Positions 16,703 to 27,700 of a stretch of DNA of 46,515 bases are shown piece after piece; the stretch's first letter is position 1; the number at the start of each line of letters is the position of its first letter. Location of the stretch: NCBI GenBank assembly GCA_949288095.1, contig CASEIX010000013.1, positions 1 to 46,515 of the forward strand, read 5' to 3'. This stretch comes from an uncultured Eubacteriales bacterium. GTDB taxonomy: Bacteria > Bacillota > Clostridia > TANB77 > CAG-508. The position numbers and the translations under genes were made by a program. The notes below the pieces were generated by a model. That model made no database searches. It saw only the letters and a list, made by a program, of their open reading frames with translations, and was not told the DNA's origin.

Positions 16703-17512
16703 TTACACTGCTCTTCTATATTTTATAAAAAATACAACTGCTGCTACAATTGATACACCAATTGCTATGATAATGGCATTTCTAATTCCTGCATATGGTA
16801 ATACTCTATTAGATGTTGTACTTTGATTCATATTTGATGATGTACCTATTTGGTTTCTATTTGTCGTACTTCCTCCTTGTGTGTTATCATTATCACCTGT
16901 GTTGTCTGATGGATTGTCATCATCTGTTGAAGGATTATTATTATCATCTGATGGATTATCATCGTCTGCTGGTGGATTATCGTCATCATCTGTTGGATCA
17001 TTATCATCTATCGGTGGATTTGTACTTTCTTCTTCTATACTCACTACTTCTGATATTCCTGTTCCATCAATTGTCGTTGTTCCTGAAGACCCTTGTACAC
17101 TTTCTAAAGAAATTGTTGTATCCCCAAAAGTTACATTATCTAACACTTTAAAATTGATTGTTGCTGTATGTGTTCTTTCTGTAACTACTTCTGCATTACT
17201 AGTATTTGCTACCATATTACCTTCGTTTTCTAAAACTTCCCATCCTGTAGCTGGTGTAACATTAACTAACTCTAATGCATTTGCATCATAAATAATTTTA
17301 GCTTGATAAGCACCAATTCCTTGATCACCACTTGTAATATTCATATTATCTATAATAATATCTACTGAGAAACTATCACCTGGATTCAATGTAGTAGATG
17401 ATGCTTCCAATTGCAATTCAAAACTTTCGTCTGCTGCATATGATTTTGGAGCTATCATAGTAAATACTATGCACAAAATCGTTATTATCACTGCTAACTT
17501 TATTCTTTTCAT
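16703..17512 (-). CDS. Secreted cohesin-domain protein with C-terminal LPYAG sortase-like anchor
   Basis: The 269-residue protein has a signal peptide (residues 1-26, hydrophobic core LAVIITILCIVFTMI, cleavage near SYA). A cohesin-type beta domain spans about 35-155, recognised by NPGDSFSVDI, GIGAYQAKIIYDANALELV and ATINFKVLD with GDTTISL. An Asp/Asn/Pro-rich linker (about 165-225) follows, then LPYAG (238-242), a hydrophobic helix and the basic tail KYRR. The tail has the layout of a sortase sorting signal, with A in place of T in LPXTG. Cohesin domains bind dockerin domains, and three dockerin-bearing LRR genes lie directly upstream on the same strand. It is therefore a plausible wall anchor for them. 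Cohesin-like domains also occur outside cellulosomes, so binding is an inference. Start ATG 17512, with GGGGG 7 bases upstream. Confidence 0.82.
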   Translation of the reverse strand: MKRIKLAVIITILCIVFTMIAPKSYAADESFELQLEASSTTLNPGDSFSVDIIIDNMNITSGDQGIGAYQAKIIYDANALELVNVTPATGWEVLENEGNMVANTSNAEVVTERTHTATINFKVLDNVTFGDTTISLESVQGSSGTTTIDGTGISEVVSIEEESTNPPIDDNDPTDDDDNPPADDDNPSDDNNNPSTDDDNPSDNTGDNDNTQGGSTTNRNQIGTSSNMNQSTTSNRVLPYAGIRNAIIIAIGVSIVAAVVFFIKYRRAV

Positions 17513-17663
17513 TTATATTCCCCCATTTTTTAAGTTTTTATATATTAATTTTGACATATTTTTATTTTTTTTTCAAGTATTCATAATATATTTTCTATTC
17601 TCCTGTACTGGAAAATGAGAAACTTCAACTGTTGTCTGTTTTATAGCTTTTATTACATTTTTG

Positions 17664-20481
17664 TTACATTTCATCTACTAACACTTTTTTTAACATTAGC
17701 ATATCTGTGATATCTACTGTTCCATTTTCGTTCATGTCTGCTAATAATAAAGCTTGTCCTGTTAGTATCCATTCTGTTCGATTTCCTGCTACCATATGTC
17801 TTTTTAACATTAATAAATCTGTTACGTCTATTTTTCCATTTTGATTAATATCTCCTTGTTCATATATTAATAATATATATCCTTGTTGATTTTCTTCTGC
17901 ATATCTATGTCCTTCAGTATTTGATTTTGTATAAATGATTGTTGTTTCCGCTATTGCATGATATCCTATACTAGTTACTCTATCTGGAATCGTTATACTT
18001 TTTAAATTACTACATCCGGAAAATGCATAATCTTCTATTTTTACTACACTTTCTGGAATAGTAATGTTTGTTAAACTACTGCATCCATAAAATGCACTAT
18101 ATTCTACACTTGTTACCCCTTCCGGAATAATTATACTTTCTAAACTACTACATCCTGAAAATGCACTACTACCTATACTTGTTACACTCTCTGGAATAAC
18201 TATGCTTTCTAAACTACTACATTCATAAAATGCATACCTTCCTATACTTGTTATTCCTTCTGGAATATTAATACTAGTTAAACTACTACATCTATCAAAT
18301 GCATACCATCCTATACTTGTTACTCCTTCTGGAATTGTTATGCTTGTTAAATTACTACATTCTCTAAATGTACTTTCTCCTATACTTGTTACACCGTCTG
18401 GAATAATTATACTTTCTAAACTACTACATTCATAAAATGCACGCCTTCCTATATTGGTTACACTATCTGGTATAATATACTCTTTTGTATCTTTCTTTCC
18501 CGCAGGATAACAAATAATTTCTGTTTTTTCTTTATTAAATAAGATTCCATTTTCACTTATATAATCTGTGTTATTTTCATCTACATTTATTCTTTCTAAA
18601 CTACTGCATCCGTAAAATGTATCTAATCCTATATTTATTACACTTTCTCGAATATCTATACTTGTTAAACTACTACATCCATAAAATGCATACCATTCTA
18701 TACTTGTTACTCCTTCTGGAATATTTATACTTTCTAAATTACTACATCCTGAAAATGCATAATCACCTATACTGGTTATGCCTTCATTGATCATTACTTT
18801 TTCTATTGCATTTATATATTGTGTATTATGCCAATCTTCTTTCGAATTGAAACTCCAATCTTTCATCTCACCTGTTCCAGATATTGTTAATGTTCTATTT
18901 TCTAAAGTCCATTTAGCTATAATGTTTCCATCTCCACTTACTGATATATCCCATGTTTCTTCTTCTTGAATTCTATAAGTCGTATCTATATTGGTTGCTT
19001 CTCCCTCTAAAATATATCCAATTTTATTTTCTTCTACATATCTATGTCCTTCACTATCTGCCTGTACATATATAACTGCTATTCTAGGGATTGCATCATC
19101 TCCTATACTTGTTACTTCTTTAGGAATAACTATACTTTTTAAACTACTACATCCTGAAAATGTTCCATATTCTATACTTGTTACTCCTTCTGGAATTGTT
19201 ATACTTTCTAAACTACTACATTTATAAAATGCACGCCATCCTATCCTTGTAACTCCTTCTGGAATATTTATACTTTCTAAATTACTACATCCTGAAAATG
19301 CACTTCCTCCTATACTTGTTACACTTTCTGGAATATTTATACTCTCTAAACTGCTACATCCTGAAAATGTGCTATCCTCTATACTTGTAACTCCTTCTGG
19401 GATATTGATACTTATTAAACTACTACATTCTTCAAATGCAGTGCCTGTGATACTTGTAACTCCTTCTGGGATATTGGTACTAGCCAAACTACTACAATCA
19501 TAAAATGCTGAAAATCCTATATGTATTACAGTTTCAGGTATTTCTATACTTGTTAAACTACTACATCCTGAAAATGCATAATCTTCTATACTAATTACCC
19601 CTTCTGGAATATTATATTCTTTTATATCTTTCTTTCCTGCTGGATAACAAATAATTTCTGTTTTTTCTTTATCAAATAATATTCCGTTTTTCACTAATAT
19701 AGTATTTATTATTTTCATCTACATTTATACTTTCTAGACTACTACATCCATAAAACACACTATTTTCTATTTCAATTACCCCTGCTGGGATATCAACATT
19801 GATTAAACTACTACATCCTGAAAGTGCATAATTTTCTATATCTGTTACACTCTCTGGAATCGTTATACTTTTCAGACTACTACATCCATAAAATGCATAC
19901 CATTCTATACTAGATACTCCTTCTGGAATATTAATACTTGTTAAACTACTACAATTATGAAATGCTCGAGATCCTATACTTGTTACTGCTTCTGGAATTT
20001 CTATAGTTTCTAAACTACTACATTTGTAAAATGCGTATTCTCCTATATTAGTTATTCCTTTATTGATAATTACCTTTTCGATTGCATTTTCATACTGTGT
20101 ATTATGCCAATTTTCTGTTGAACCCTGGTTCCAATGTTTCATTTCACCTGTTCCAGATATGGTTAATGTTCTATTTTCTAAAGTCCATTTTGCCATAACA
20201 CTTCCATCACCATTAGCAGATATATCCCAAGTTTCTTCTTCTTTAATTTCGTAGTTTCTTGAGATTTCTTCTATTTCTGTTGTTTCTGCACTTTCTGATA
20301 ATGCTATTGTCCCTGCTTTATCAGTAGTTGGTTGTATATTTTCTTGCACCTCTTCTACCAGATTTGTTGTATCTGTTGCAAATACTGTTGTTTGCAATCC
20401 AGGTACCATTGGCATTCCTATTTGAAATGTCATTGTTAATATCGCTATGGTAGATATTGCTTTCTTTATCCCCTTTTTCAT
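17664..20481 (-). pseudogene. BspA-type LRR protein with dockerin, frameshifted (LRR-dockerin 1)
   Basis: Frames 20481-19672 and 19718-17664 together encode about 938 residues if one base is removed from the run at 19687-19691. The intact paralogue reads ...YYISENGILFDKEKTEI at the same place. The restored protein has a signal peptide (MKKGIKKAISTIAILTMTFQ...), two ETWDIS...ISGTGEMK modules each leading into 23-residue LRR_5 repeats (I-P-x-x-V-T-S-I-x-x-x-A-F-x-x-C-S-S-L), and a C-terminal type I dockerin with two calcium-loop segments, GDINQNGKIDVTDLLMLKRH and DMNENGTVDITDMLMLKK. The start has AAAGGAGAA upstream. It follows LRR-dockerin 2 by 64 bp and precedes the cohesin gene by 151 bp. Real decay, phase variation or a sequencing error are all possible. 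Confidence 0.82.
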
Positions 20482-20545
20482 GTGTATTTCTCCTTTCGTT
20501 TATCAGATTGTTTATTATTTGATGGAAAGTTTTCTTACAAACTTT

Positions 20546-23235
20546 TTATATATTTTCTACAACTACTCTTTTTAACATTAACATATCTGTAATATCTATG
20601 GTTCCATTTTCATTCATGTCTGCTGATAATAAAGCTTGTCCTGTTAATATCCATTCTGTTCTATTTCCTGCTACCATGTGTCTTTTTAACATTAATAAAT
20701 CTGTTACGTCTATTTTTCCATTTTGATTGATATCTCCTTGTTCATATATTAATAATATATATCCTTGTTGACTTTCTTCGGCATACCTATGCCCTTCTGT
20801 ATTTTTATTTGTATAAATAATTGTTGTTTCTGGAATTGCATTTGTTCCTATACTTGTTACACTTTGTGGTATATCTATACTTTCTAAACTAATGCAATCA
20901 TAAAATGCACCTTCCCCTATACTATCTATATTTTCTGGTATTTTCACACTTATTAAACTACTACACCAAGCAAATGCAAAATCTTCTATTGTTGTTACTC
21001 CTTCTGGAATTTCTATGCCTGTTAAGCTACTACAACTTGAAAAAGATTGAATTCCTATGCTTGTTACTCCTTCTGGAATTTTTATGCTTTTCAAATTATT
21101 ACATCCTTCGAATGCATATGCACCTATACTTGTCACCTGTTCTGGAATTTCTATACTTTGCAAACTAGTACATTCTCTAAAAATTCCATCTTCTATACTT
21201 GTTATATTATTTGGCACATTTATATTTTTTAAGCTACTACATCTTTCAAAGGCTCTATACTCTATGCTTGTTACATTTTCTGGTATTTTTATACTTGTTA
21301 AGTTACTACATCCCTCAAAAGCATATCTTCCTATAGTAACTACCGTATCTGGTATTATATATTCCGCGATATCACTTTTTGCACTTGGATATTTTATAAT
21401 TTCTGTTTTTCCTTTATTAAATAATACTCCGTTTTCACTTGTATATTTTGCATTACCACTATCTACATTTATACTCTCTAATTGGTCACATGCAAAAAAC
21501 GCATTATATGCTACAAATGTAATATTACTAGAAAAAGTTATATTTTTTAATTCCGTACATTCATAAAAAGCTTCATTTCCTATACTAATTACTGTATTTG
21601 AGATTTCTATATTTTTCAAATGATAACAATTTTGAAAAGCTCTATTTCCTATCCCGAGTTATACCATCTTCTATCACTATATTCTCTATTATTTTTGTAT
21701 ACTGTGTGTTGTGCCAATCTTCTGCCGAAACTGGATCCCAGTCCTTCATTTCTCCCGTCCCTGATATAATTAGTGTTCTATCTTCGAATGTCCATCTAGC
21801 TATAACATTTCCGTCTTCCTCTTTTGAAACATTCCATGTTTCTTCTTCTTTAATTTCATAATTAGTAGCTACATTCAATGCTTCTCCCTCTAGCACATAT
21901 CCTATTTCATTTTCTTCTGCATATTGATGTGCTATACTATCTGCTTTTGCAAATATTACTAGACTATTATCTTCACCAAATGCTCTTTCTCCTATATTTG
22001 TTACACTTTCTGGTATATTTATGTTTTCTAAATTAACACATTCATAAAAAGCATTTTTTCCTATACTTGTGATATTGTTTGAAATTTCAATGCTCTCCAA
22101 ATTAGTACATCTATAAAAAGTACCGTTCTCTATAATTGTTATACCACTTGGTATATTTATATTCTTTAAGTTCGTACATTCATAAAAAGCACCTATTCCT
22201 ATACTGGTTATTTGTTCTGGAATTTCTATATATTCTAAATTATCACATTGTTGAAAAGCATATTCTCTTATGCTTATTACAGTTGATGGTATTACATATT
22301 CTTTTATATTACTTTTTGCACTTGGATATTTTATGATTTCTGTTTTTTCTTTATTAAATAAAATTCCGTCTTCACTTATATAATTTTCATTATTCTCATC
22401 GACATCTATACTTATTAGACTATCACACCCATATAATGCATAATTTCCTATATTTTTTACTTTTTCTGGAATTGTTATATTGTTTAGGTTTTTGCATCCG
22501 AAAAAATGCTTGTTCTCCTATTTCCTTTACCGCTTCTGGAATGATTACATTTTTTAATTTACTACAACCTGCAAATGCTTCTCTTTCAATAGATGTTATA
22601 CTTTGAGGAATCATTATGTTTTCCAAGCTACTACACCCATTAAATGTAGCTTGATTTATGGTTCTTACGGTTTCTGGAATTTCTATACTTTTTATACTAC
22701 TGCAATGATAAAAAGCAAATGGTCCAATATATATGATTCCTTTTGTCATATTTATATTTTTCAAACTACTACATCTTGAAAATGCATAACTTCCTATGTT
22801 TGTTAATTCCTCTTCTATAATTACATTCTCTATCGCATTTGTATATTGTGTATCATGCCAATCCTCTTTTGAATCACTTGTCCAATCTTTCATCTCACCT
22901 GTTCCAGATATCATTAAGGTTCTATCCTTTAATGTCCATTTTGCTATAACACTTCCATCTCCATTTTTAGAAACATCCCATGTTTCTTCCTCTTTGATTT
23001 CGTAGTTTCTTGAAATTTTTTCTGTTTCTGTTGTTTCTGCACTTTCTGATAATGCTATTGTCCCTGCTTTATCAGTAGTTGGTTGTATATTTTCTTCTAG
23101 CTTTTCTTCTACAGAATTTGTTGTATCTGTTGCTAATACTGTTGTTTGCAACCCAGGTACCATTGGCATTCCTATTTGAAATGTCATGGTTAGTATGGCT
23201 ATGGTTGATATTGCTTTTTTTATCCCCTTTTTCAT
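20546..23235 (-). pseudogene. BspA-type LRR protein with dockerin, two frameshifts (LRR-dockerin 2)
   Basis: Three consecutive frames encode one protein of about 895 residues. The first break is at the A6 run 22501-22506 (coding T6 where T5 restores EQAFFGCKNL). The second is at the C3 run 21653-21655 (restoring EDGIT-(S/R)-IGNRAFQNC). I translated the stretch between the breaks and it stays open through 22500-22101, so no further lesion is present. The protein has a signal peptide like its paralogues, two ISGTGEMKDW modules, many LRR_5 repeats and the same C-terminal dockerin. The start is set at ATG 23235 (AAAGGAGAA, 8 bases), not at the longer frame to 23295. Its repeats are more diverged from each other than those of LRR-dockerin 3. 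Confidence 0.8.
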
Positions 23236-23318
23236 GTGTATTTCTCCTTTCGTTTGATCAAGTATCTCTACATTTTTTAAGTAACATTTTGTCATTTTTC
23301 CTATTTATCCTATTTAAT

Positions 23319-23347
23319 ACTATATAAATATTCTAATACTTTGTAAA
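23319..23347 (-). promoter_or_regulatory. Promoter for LRR-dockerin 2
   Basis: Minus strand TTTACA (23347-23342), 17 bases, TATAGT (23324-23319). Exactly the same boxes and spacing occur upstream of LRR-dockerin 3, and the sequence after the -10 box (AGGAAAAAT) is also shared. Confidence 0.65.
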
Positions 23348-23387
23348 TATAAGGTTTTAGTCCTAATTTAAACTTACCTCTTATCCA

Positions 23388-23452
23388 CTTACGGCTTGTC
23401 TTTTTACCATTTTCGTTGTTGTTATATTAAATTTTTATGACATTTTCATTTC
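23388..23452. repeat. 65-bp repeat upstream of LRR-dockerin 2 (copy 1)
   Basis: Identical to 29115-29179 apart from one base (C/G in TTTTTA-C/G-CATTTT), with weaker similarity continuing beyond (ATTCCATTTTTT). Both copies lie about 40 bp upstream of the -35 box of an LRR-dockerin gene, so it may be a shared activator-binding region. Confidence 0.8.
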
Positions 23453-23492
23453 TAATATTGCATATTCCATTTTTTTATTCTCGTTTTTAGGC

Positions 23493-23522
23493 AAAAAAAA
23501 CGGACGTACCTCGTACGTCCGT
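23493..23522 (-). terminator. Intrinsic terminator after the AAA-like gene
   Basis: ACGGACGTAC, loop CTC, GTACGTCCGT, with an A8 run on plus that gives a U8 tract on minus. The core GGACGTACCTCGTACGTCC recurs at 29392-29410. Confidence 0.8.
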
Positions 23523-23648
23523 ATAGTTTTTTCTTTTTAACCTTTTATTCTAATACATTTCTATTTTCACTTCTTTATCTTTGAAGGTATAAACCTTCTT
23601 TGTTAGATTTTTTAATCTATTTATTTCAAATTTTTTGTATAACTACGT

Positions 23649-24455
23649 TTATTGATAATAATTGATTACTAGCAAGGGATCATATTCATAATCTTTTCCT
23701 TTAACTTCTGTATTACTCTTATCTGTTATTTCATATATACGAAAACAATATCCTCCTGAAGATTTGTTTTTATCTATCGTTTTACATTCACCTGTTATGA
23801 TTATTCGTTCAAGAAATGGGTTGTCTTTAAAAGTTACTATATATAATCTTGTAAAAAAGTTTTCGACTTCTTGATAGTATCCGTTTAAATATGCTTTTTG
23901 TAATGGTATATCATAATCATCTAATAGTAATATTATTGGTATTTCATAAATTTGATACAGCAATCTCATTAATAACTTTAAAGCATTTATTATATCCACT
24001 TCATTTGCTTCCAAATTTAAAATAGCTTTAAATTTTTCTTTATCAAATTCATATATTTTTTCGTTTTCTAATATATCTAGATATTCTTTATATAATTTTG
24101 CAAATTCATTTTTTAGTGCTAACATCATTTCTTTAAATTTTTTTCCTTTAACATTTTTTAATGATATATATATTACTGGATATGCTCCTAATTTTGATAT
24201 GTATTTTTCTCCTTGTTCTAATATTTTTTGTTCTTTGAATAATTCTTTATTATTTTTTTGTCTACAATCAAAATAGCTTTTTAACATTTTCATATCAAAT
24301 ATTTCTTTTGATTTTTTGTCTCTTATTACTAATATTACTCTACTTCCATCATCTATGATATCTTTTATATACATTGTTTTATCGATATAATAATTATTTC
24401 TGATTCTTAATCCTTTGAAATCACTTTCTCCTATCCCAATTCCTTGTTTTTCCAT
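23649..24455 (-). CDS. Degenerate, truncated AAA-ATPase-like protein
   Basis: The 268-residue product resembles the N-terminal half of the AAA-ATPase-like/PD-(D/E)XK family common in gut bacteria: GESDFKGLRIRNNYYIDKT at the start, YFDCRQKNNKELFKEQKI, and a Walker B-like IILLLDDYDIPLQKAY (near residue 180). The position expected for Walker A (usually RPRRFGKS) reads IRDKKSKEIF (44-53), with no GKS/T, so ATP binding should be lost. The family's C-terminal nuclease-like domain is missing: the frame stops at residue 268 where about 500 would be usual. The ribosome binding site (AGGTGC) is weak. It is probably a decayed relic, or a protein kept for a non-enzymatic role. Its position between two LRR-dockerin genes may be incidental. 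Confidence 0.65.
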   Translation of the reverse strand: MEKQGIGIGESDFKGLRIRNNYYIDKTMYIKDIIDDGSRVILVIRDKKSKEIFDMKMLKSYFDCRQKNNKELFKEQKILEQGEKYISKLGAYPVIYISLKNVKGKKFKEMMLALKNEFAKLYKEYLDILENEKIYEFDKEKFKAILNLEANEVDIINALKLLMRLLYQIYEIPIILLLDDYDIPLQKAYLNGYYQEVENFFTRLYIVTFKDNPFLERIIITGECKTIDKNKSSGGYCFRIYEITDKSNTEVKGKDYEYDPLLVINYYQ

Positions 24456-24629
24456 CTTTTTATAGCACCTGCCTTTCTATTTTATTGTCTTTTTATTTAT
24501 ACATATTATATCCATTATTCACATTTCTTTCGCTTTTATTCTACTATATTTTTCGTTGGAATACAAGTTATTTTATAGTTTTCTCTTTGAATCCATTGAA
24601 ACTTGATTCAACGGATCTATATATACCAT

Positions 24630-24673
24630 AAAAAACCTAAATGCTTAAACTCTATTGGTTTAACATTTAGGTT
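24630..24673 (-). terminator. Intrinsic terminator of LRR-dockerin 3
   Basis: Arms AACCTAAATGCTTAAAC (24634-24650) and GTTTAACATTTAGGTT (24658-24673) pair around a 7-base loop. On minus the hairpin is followed by T5. It lies 45 bases after the stop codon. Confidence 0.88.
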
Positions 24674-24717
24674 TCTTATGTTTCTAACATATTCCTATGT
24701 ATCTCTTCTATGTCTGT

Positions 24718-27700
24718 TTATATATTTTCTACAATCACTCTTTTTAACATTAACATATCTGTAATATCTACTGTTCCATTTTCATTCATGTCTGCTAATG
24801 ATAAAGCTTGTCCTGTTAGTATCCATTCTGTTCTATTTCCTGCTACCATATGTCTTTTTAACATTAATAAATCTGTTACGTCTATTTTTCCGTCTTGATT
24901 GATGTCTCCTATTGTTGTCTCTGGTAAGTTTTTGTCTATATTACTTATTTCTACACTTACTTGTGTTTCGTTTCCTGCTAGATCTTTTATCATTATGGTT
25001 TCTGTTGTATTTTCAGTATATTCTTTTGTCAATGTCTTTTTGTCACTTGACAATGTCCAACCTGTTACACTTTGTATTTGTTCATTTGATGTGATGGTTA
25101 CTGTTACATTTTCTTTTGTTGGATTTTGTGTACTATATTCTACTTTTACTGTTGGTGCTGTATTATCAAAATAAAATGCTTCACTTATTCTTGTCGTCTC
25201 ATTTCCTACATTATCTTCTGCATATATCCATAAATACCATGCTCCGTCTCCTGTATTTTTTGTAATTGTTTGTCCATTTTCAAAACTCTCTATAAAGCTT
25301 TCTTTTGTTGGTTGTGTTTCACTTTGTGTCCATTGATATTTTAAGCTATTTTCATTTATGCCTACTTCTTCCAAATTGTCTTGTACATCAACCTTTACGC
25401 TATATTCTTTTTGTATATTTTCTCCTGCATTTGGTGTAAATGTAATAGTTGGCGCTATGTCATCTATGATGTATCCTTGTTCTCCTTCTTCTGCATATCT
25501 ATGGCCTTCTGTATTTGATTTTGTATATATAATAGTATTCTTTGAAATTGCATATTCTCCTATATTTGCTATACCTCTTCCGATAATGACACTTTCCAAA
25601 CTACTACATTCATAAAATGCATTTTCTCCTATACTTATTACACTTTCTGGAATAGTGATACTTTTTAAATTACCACATTCAGAAAATGTTCTATATCCTA
25701 TACTTGTTACTCCTTCTGGAATAATTATGCTTGTTAGACTACTACATCCTGAAAATGCACCATCTTCTATACTTGTTACTTTTTCTGATATATTGATACT
25801 TGTTAAACTACTACATCCTGAAAATGTACCACGTTCTATACTTGTTACACTTTCTGGTATAATTACACTTTCCAAACTACTACATCCAAAAAATGCACTA
25901 CTCCCTATACTTGTTACTCCTTTTGGTATATTTATACTTTTTAAGCTACTACATCCAGAAAATGCTTCACTTCCTATACTTGTTACTCCTTCTGATATAT
26001 TGATACTTGTTAAACTGCTACACCCTTCAAATGCATAATCACCTATATTGGTTACTCCCTCTGGAATACTGATACTTGTTAAACTGCTACACCCTTCAAA
26101 TGCATAATCACCTATATTGTTTACTCCCTCTGGAATATTGATACTTGTTAAACTGCTACACCCTTCAAATGCATAATCACCTATATTGGTTACTCCCTCT
26201 GGAATATTGATACTTTTCAAATTATCACATCTTAAAAATGTATAAACTCCTATACTTTTGACTTTTTCTGATAGTTTTATATTTTCTAAACTACTACACC
26301 CTTCAAATGCACACTCTTCTAATCTTGTCACTGTACTTGGTATATTATACTCTTTTAAATCTTTCTTTCCTGCAGGATATTTTATTATTTCTGTTTTTTC
26401 TTTATTAAATATAATTCCATTCTCAGATACATAATTCATATTATTTACATCAACATTTATACTTTCCAAGCTACCACATTCGAAAAATGAAAAACTTCCT
26501 ATATTTGTTACACTTTCTGGAATTTCTATACTTGTCAAATTGCTACATCCATTAAATGCTCTATCTCCTATATTTGTTATTCCTTCTGAAATTTCTATAC
26601 TTGTCAAACTACTACATCCATAAAATGCATAATCTTCTATACTCGTTACTCCTTTTGGTATTTCTATATTTGTTAAACTACTACATCCTGAAAATGCACT
26701 CTGTCTTATAATTGTTACTCCCTCTGGAATAGTTATGCTTTCTAAACTACTACATCCTCTAAATGCATACTTTCCTATACTTGTTACTCCCTCTGGAATA
26801 GTTATGCTTGTTAAACTACTACAACTTTCAAATGCACTTATCTCTATACTTGTTACACTCTCTGGAATAACTATACTTTTTAAACTACTACATTTATCGA
26901 ATGCATAATTTCCTATATATGTTATCCCTTCCTCTATTATGACTCTTTGTATAAAATTTGTATATTGTGAATCATGCCAATCTTCTGTTGGGTTTTCATA
27001 TCTCCAATCCTTGATCTTTCCTGTTCCAGATATGGTTAATGTTTTATCACTTAATGTCCATTTGGCTATAACACTTTCATCTCCATTTGCTGATATATCC
27101 CATGTTTCTTCTTCTTGAATTCTATAAGTCGTATCTATGTTTGTTGTTTCTCCCTCTAAAATATATTCTTTTTTATTTTCTTCTACATATTTATGTCCTT
27201 CTGTATCTGCTTTTACATAGATTAACAAAGAGGCACAACCATTAAATGCTCTATCTCCTATACTCGTTACTCCTTCCGGAATATTTATACTTTCTAAACT
27301 ATTGCATCCAGAAAATGTTTCGTTTCCTATGCTTGTTACTCCTTCTGGGATATTTATACTTTCTAAACTATTACATCCAGAAAATGCTTCATTTCCTATA
27401 CTTGTTACTCCTTCTGGGATATTTACACTTTTTAAGCTACTACACCCATTAAATACATCATCTTCTATACTTGTTACACTTTCTGGGATATTTATACTTT
27501 CTAAACTAGTACAACTAAAAAATACATAACTTTCTATACTAATTACTGTTTCTGGAATTGTTATACTTTCTAAACTATTGCATCCAGAAAATGTTTCGTT
27601 TCCTATGCTTGTTACTCCTTCTGGGATATTTATACTTTCTAAACTATTACATCCAGAAAATGCTTCACTTCCTATACTCGTTACTCCTTCTGGAATATTT

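Larger units (their letters stand above)
23236..23648. other. Control region upstream of LRR-dockerin 2
   Basis: No gene is seen. It holds a promoter (23319-23347), a 65-bp block repeated upstream of LRR-dockerin 3 (23388-23452), the terminator of the AAA-like gene (23493-23522) and an AT-rich tail. Confidence 0.65.

Noticed and set aside
23388..23452. 65-bp block upstream of LRR genes as a c-di-GMP riboswitch
   Set aside because: It lies upstream of the predicted promoter and lacks the GEMM core sequence and stems; a shared regulatory or simple repeat block fits better.
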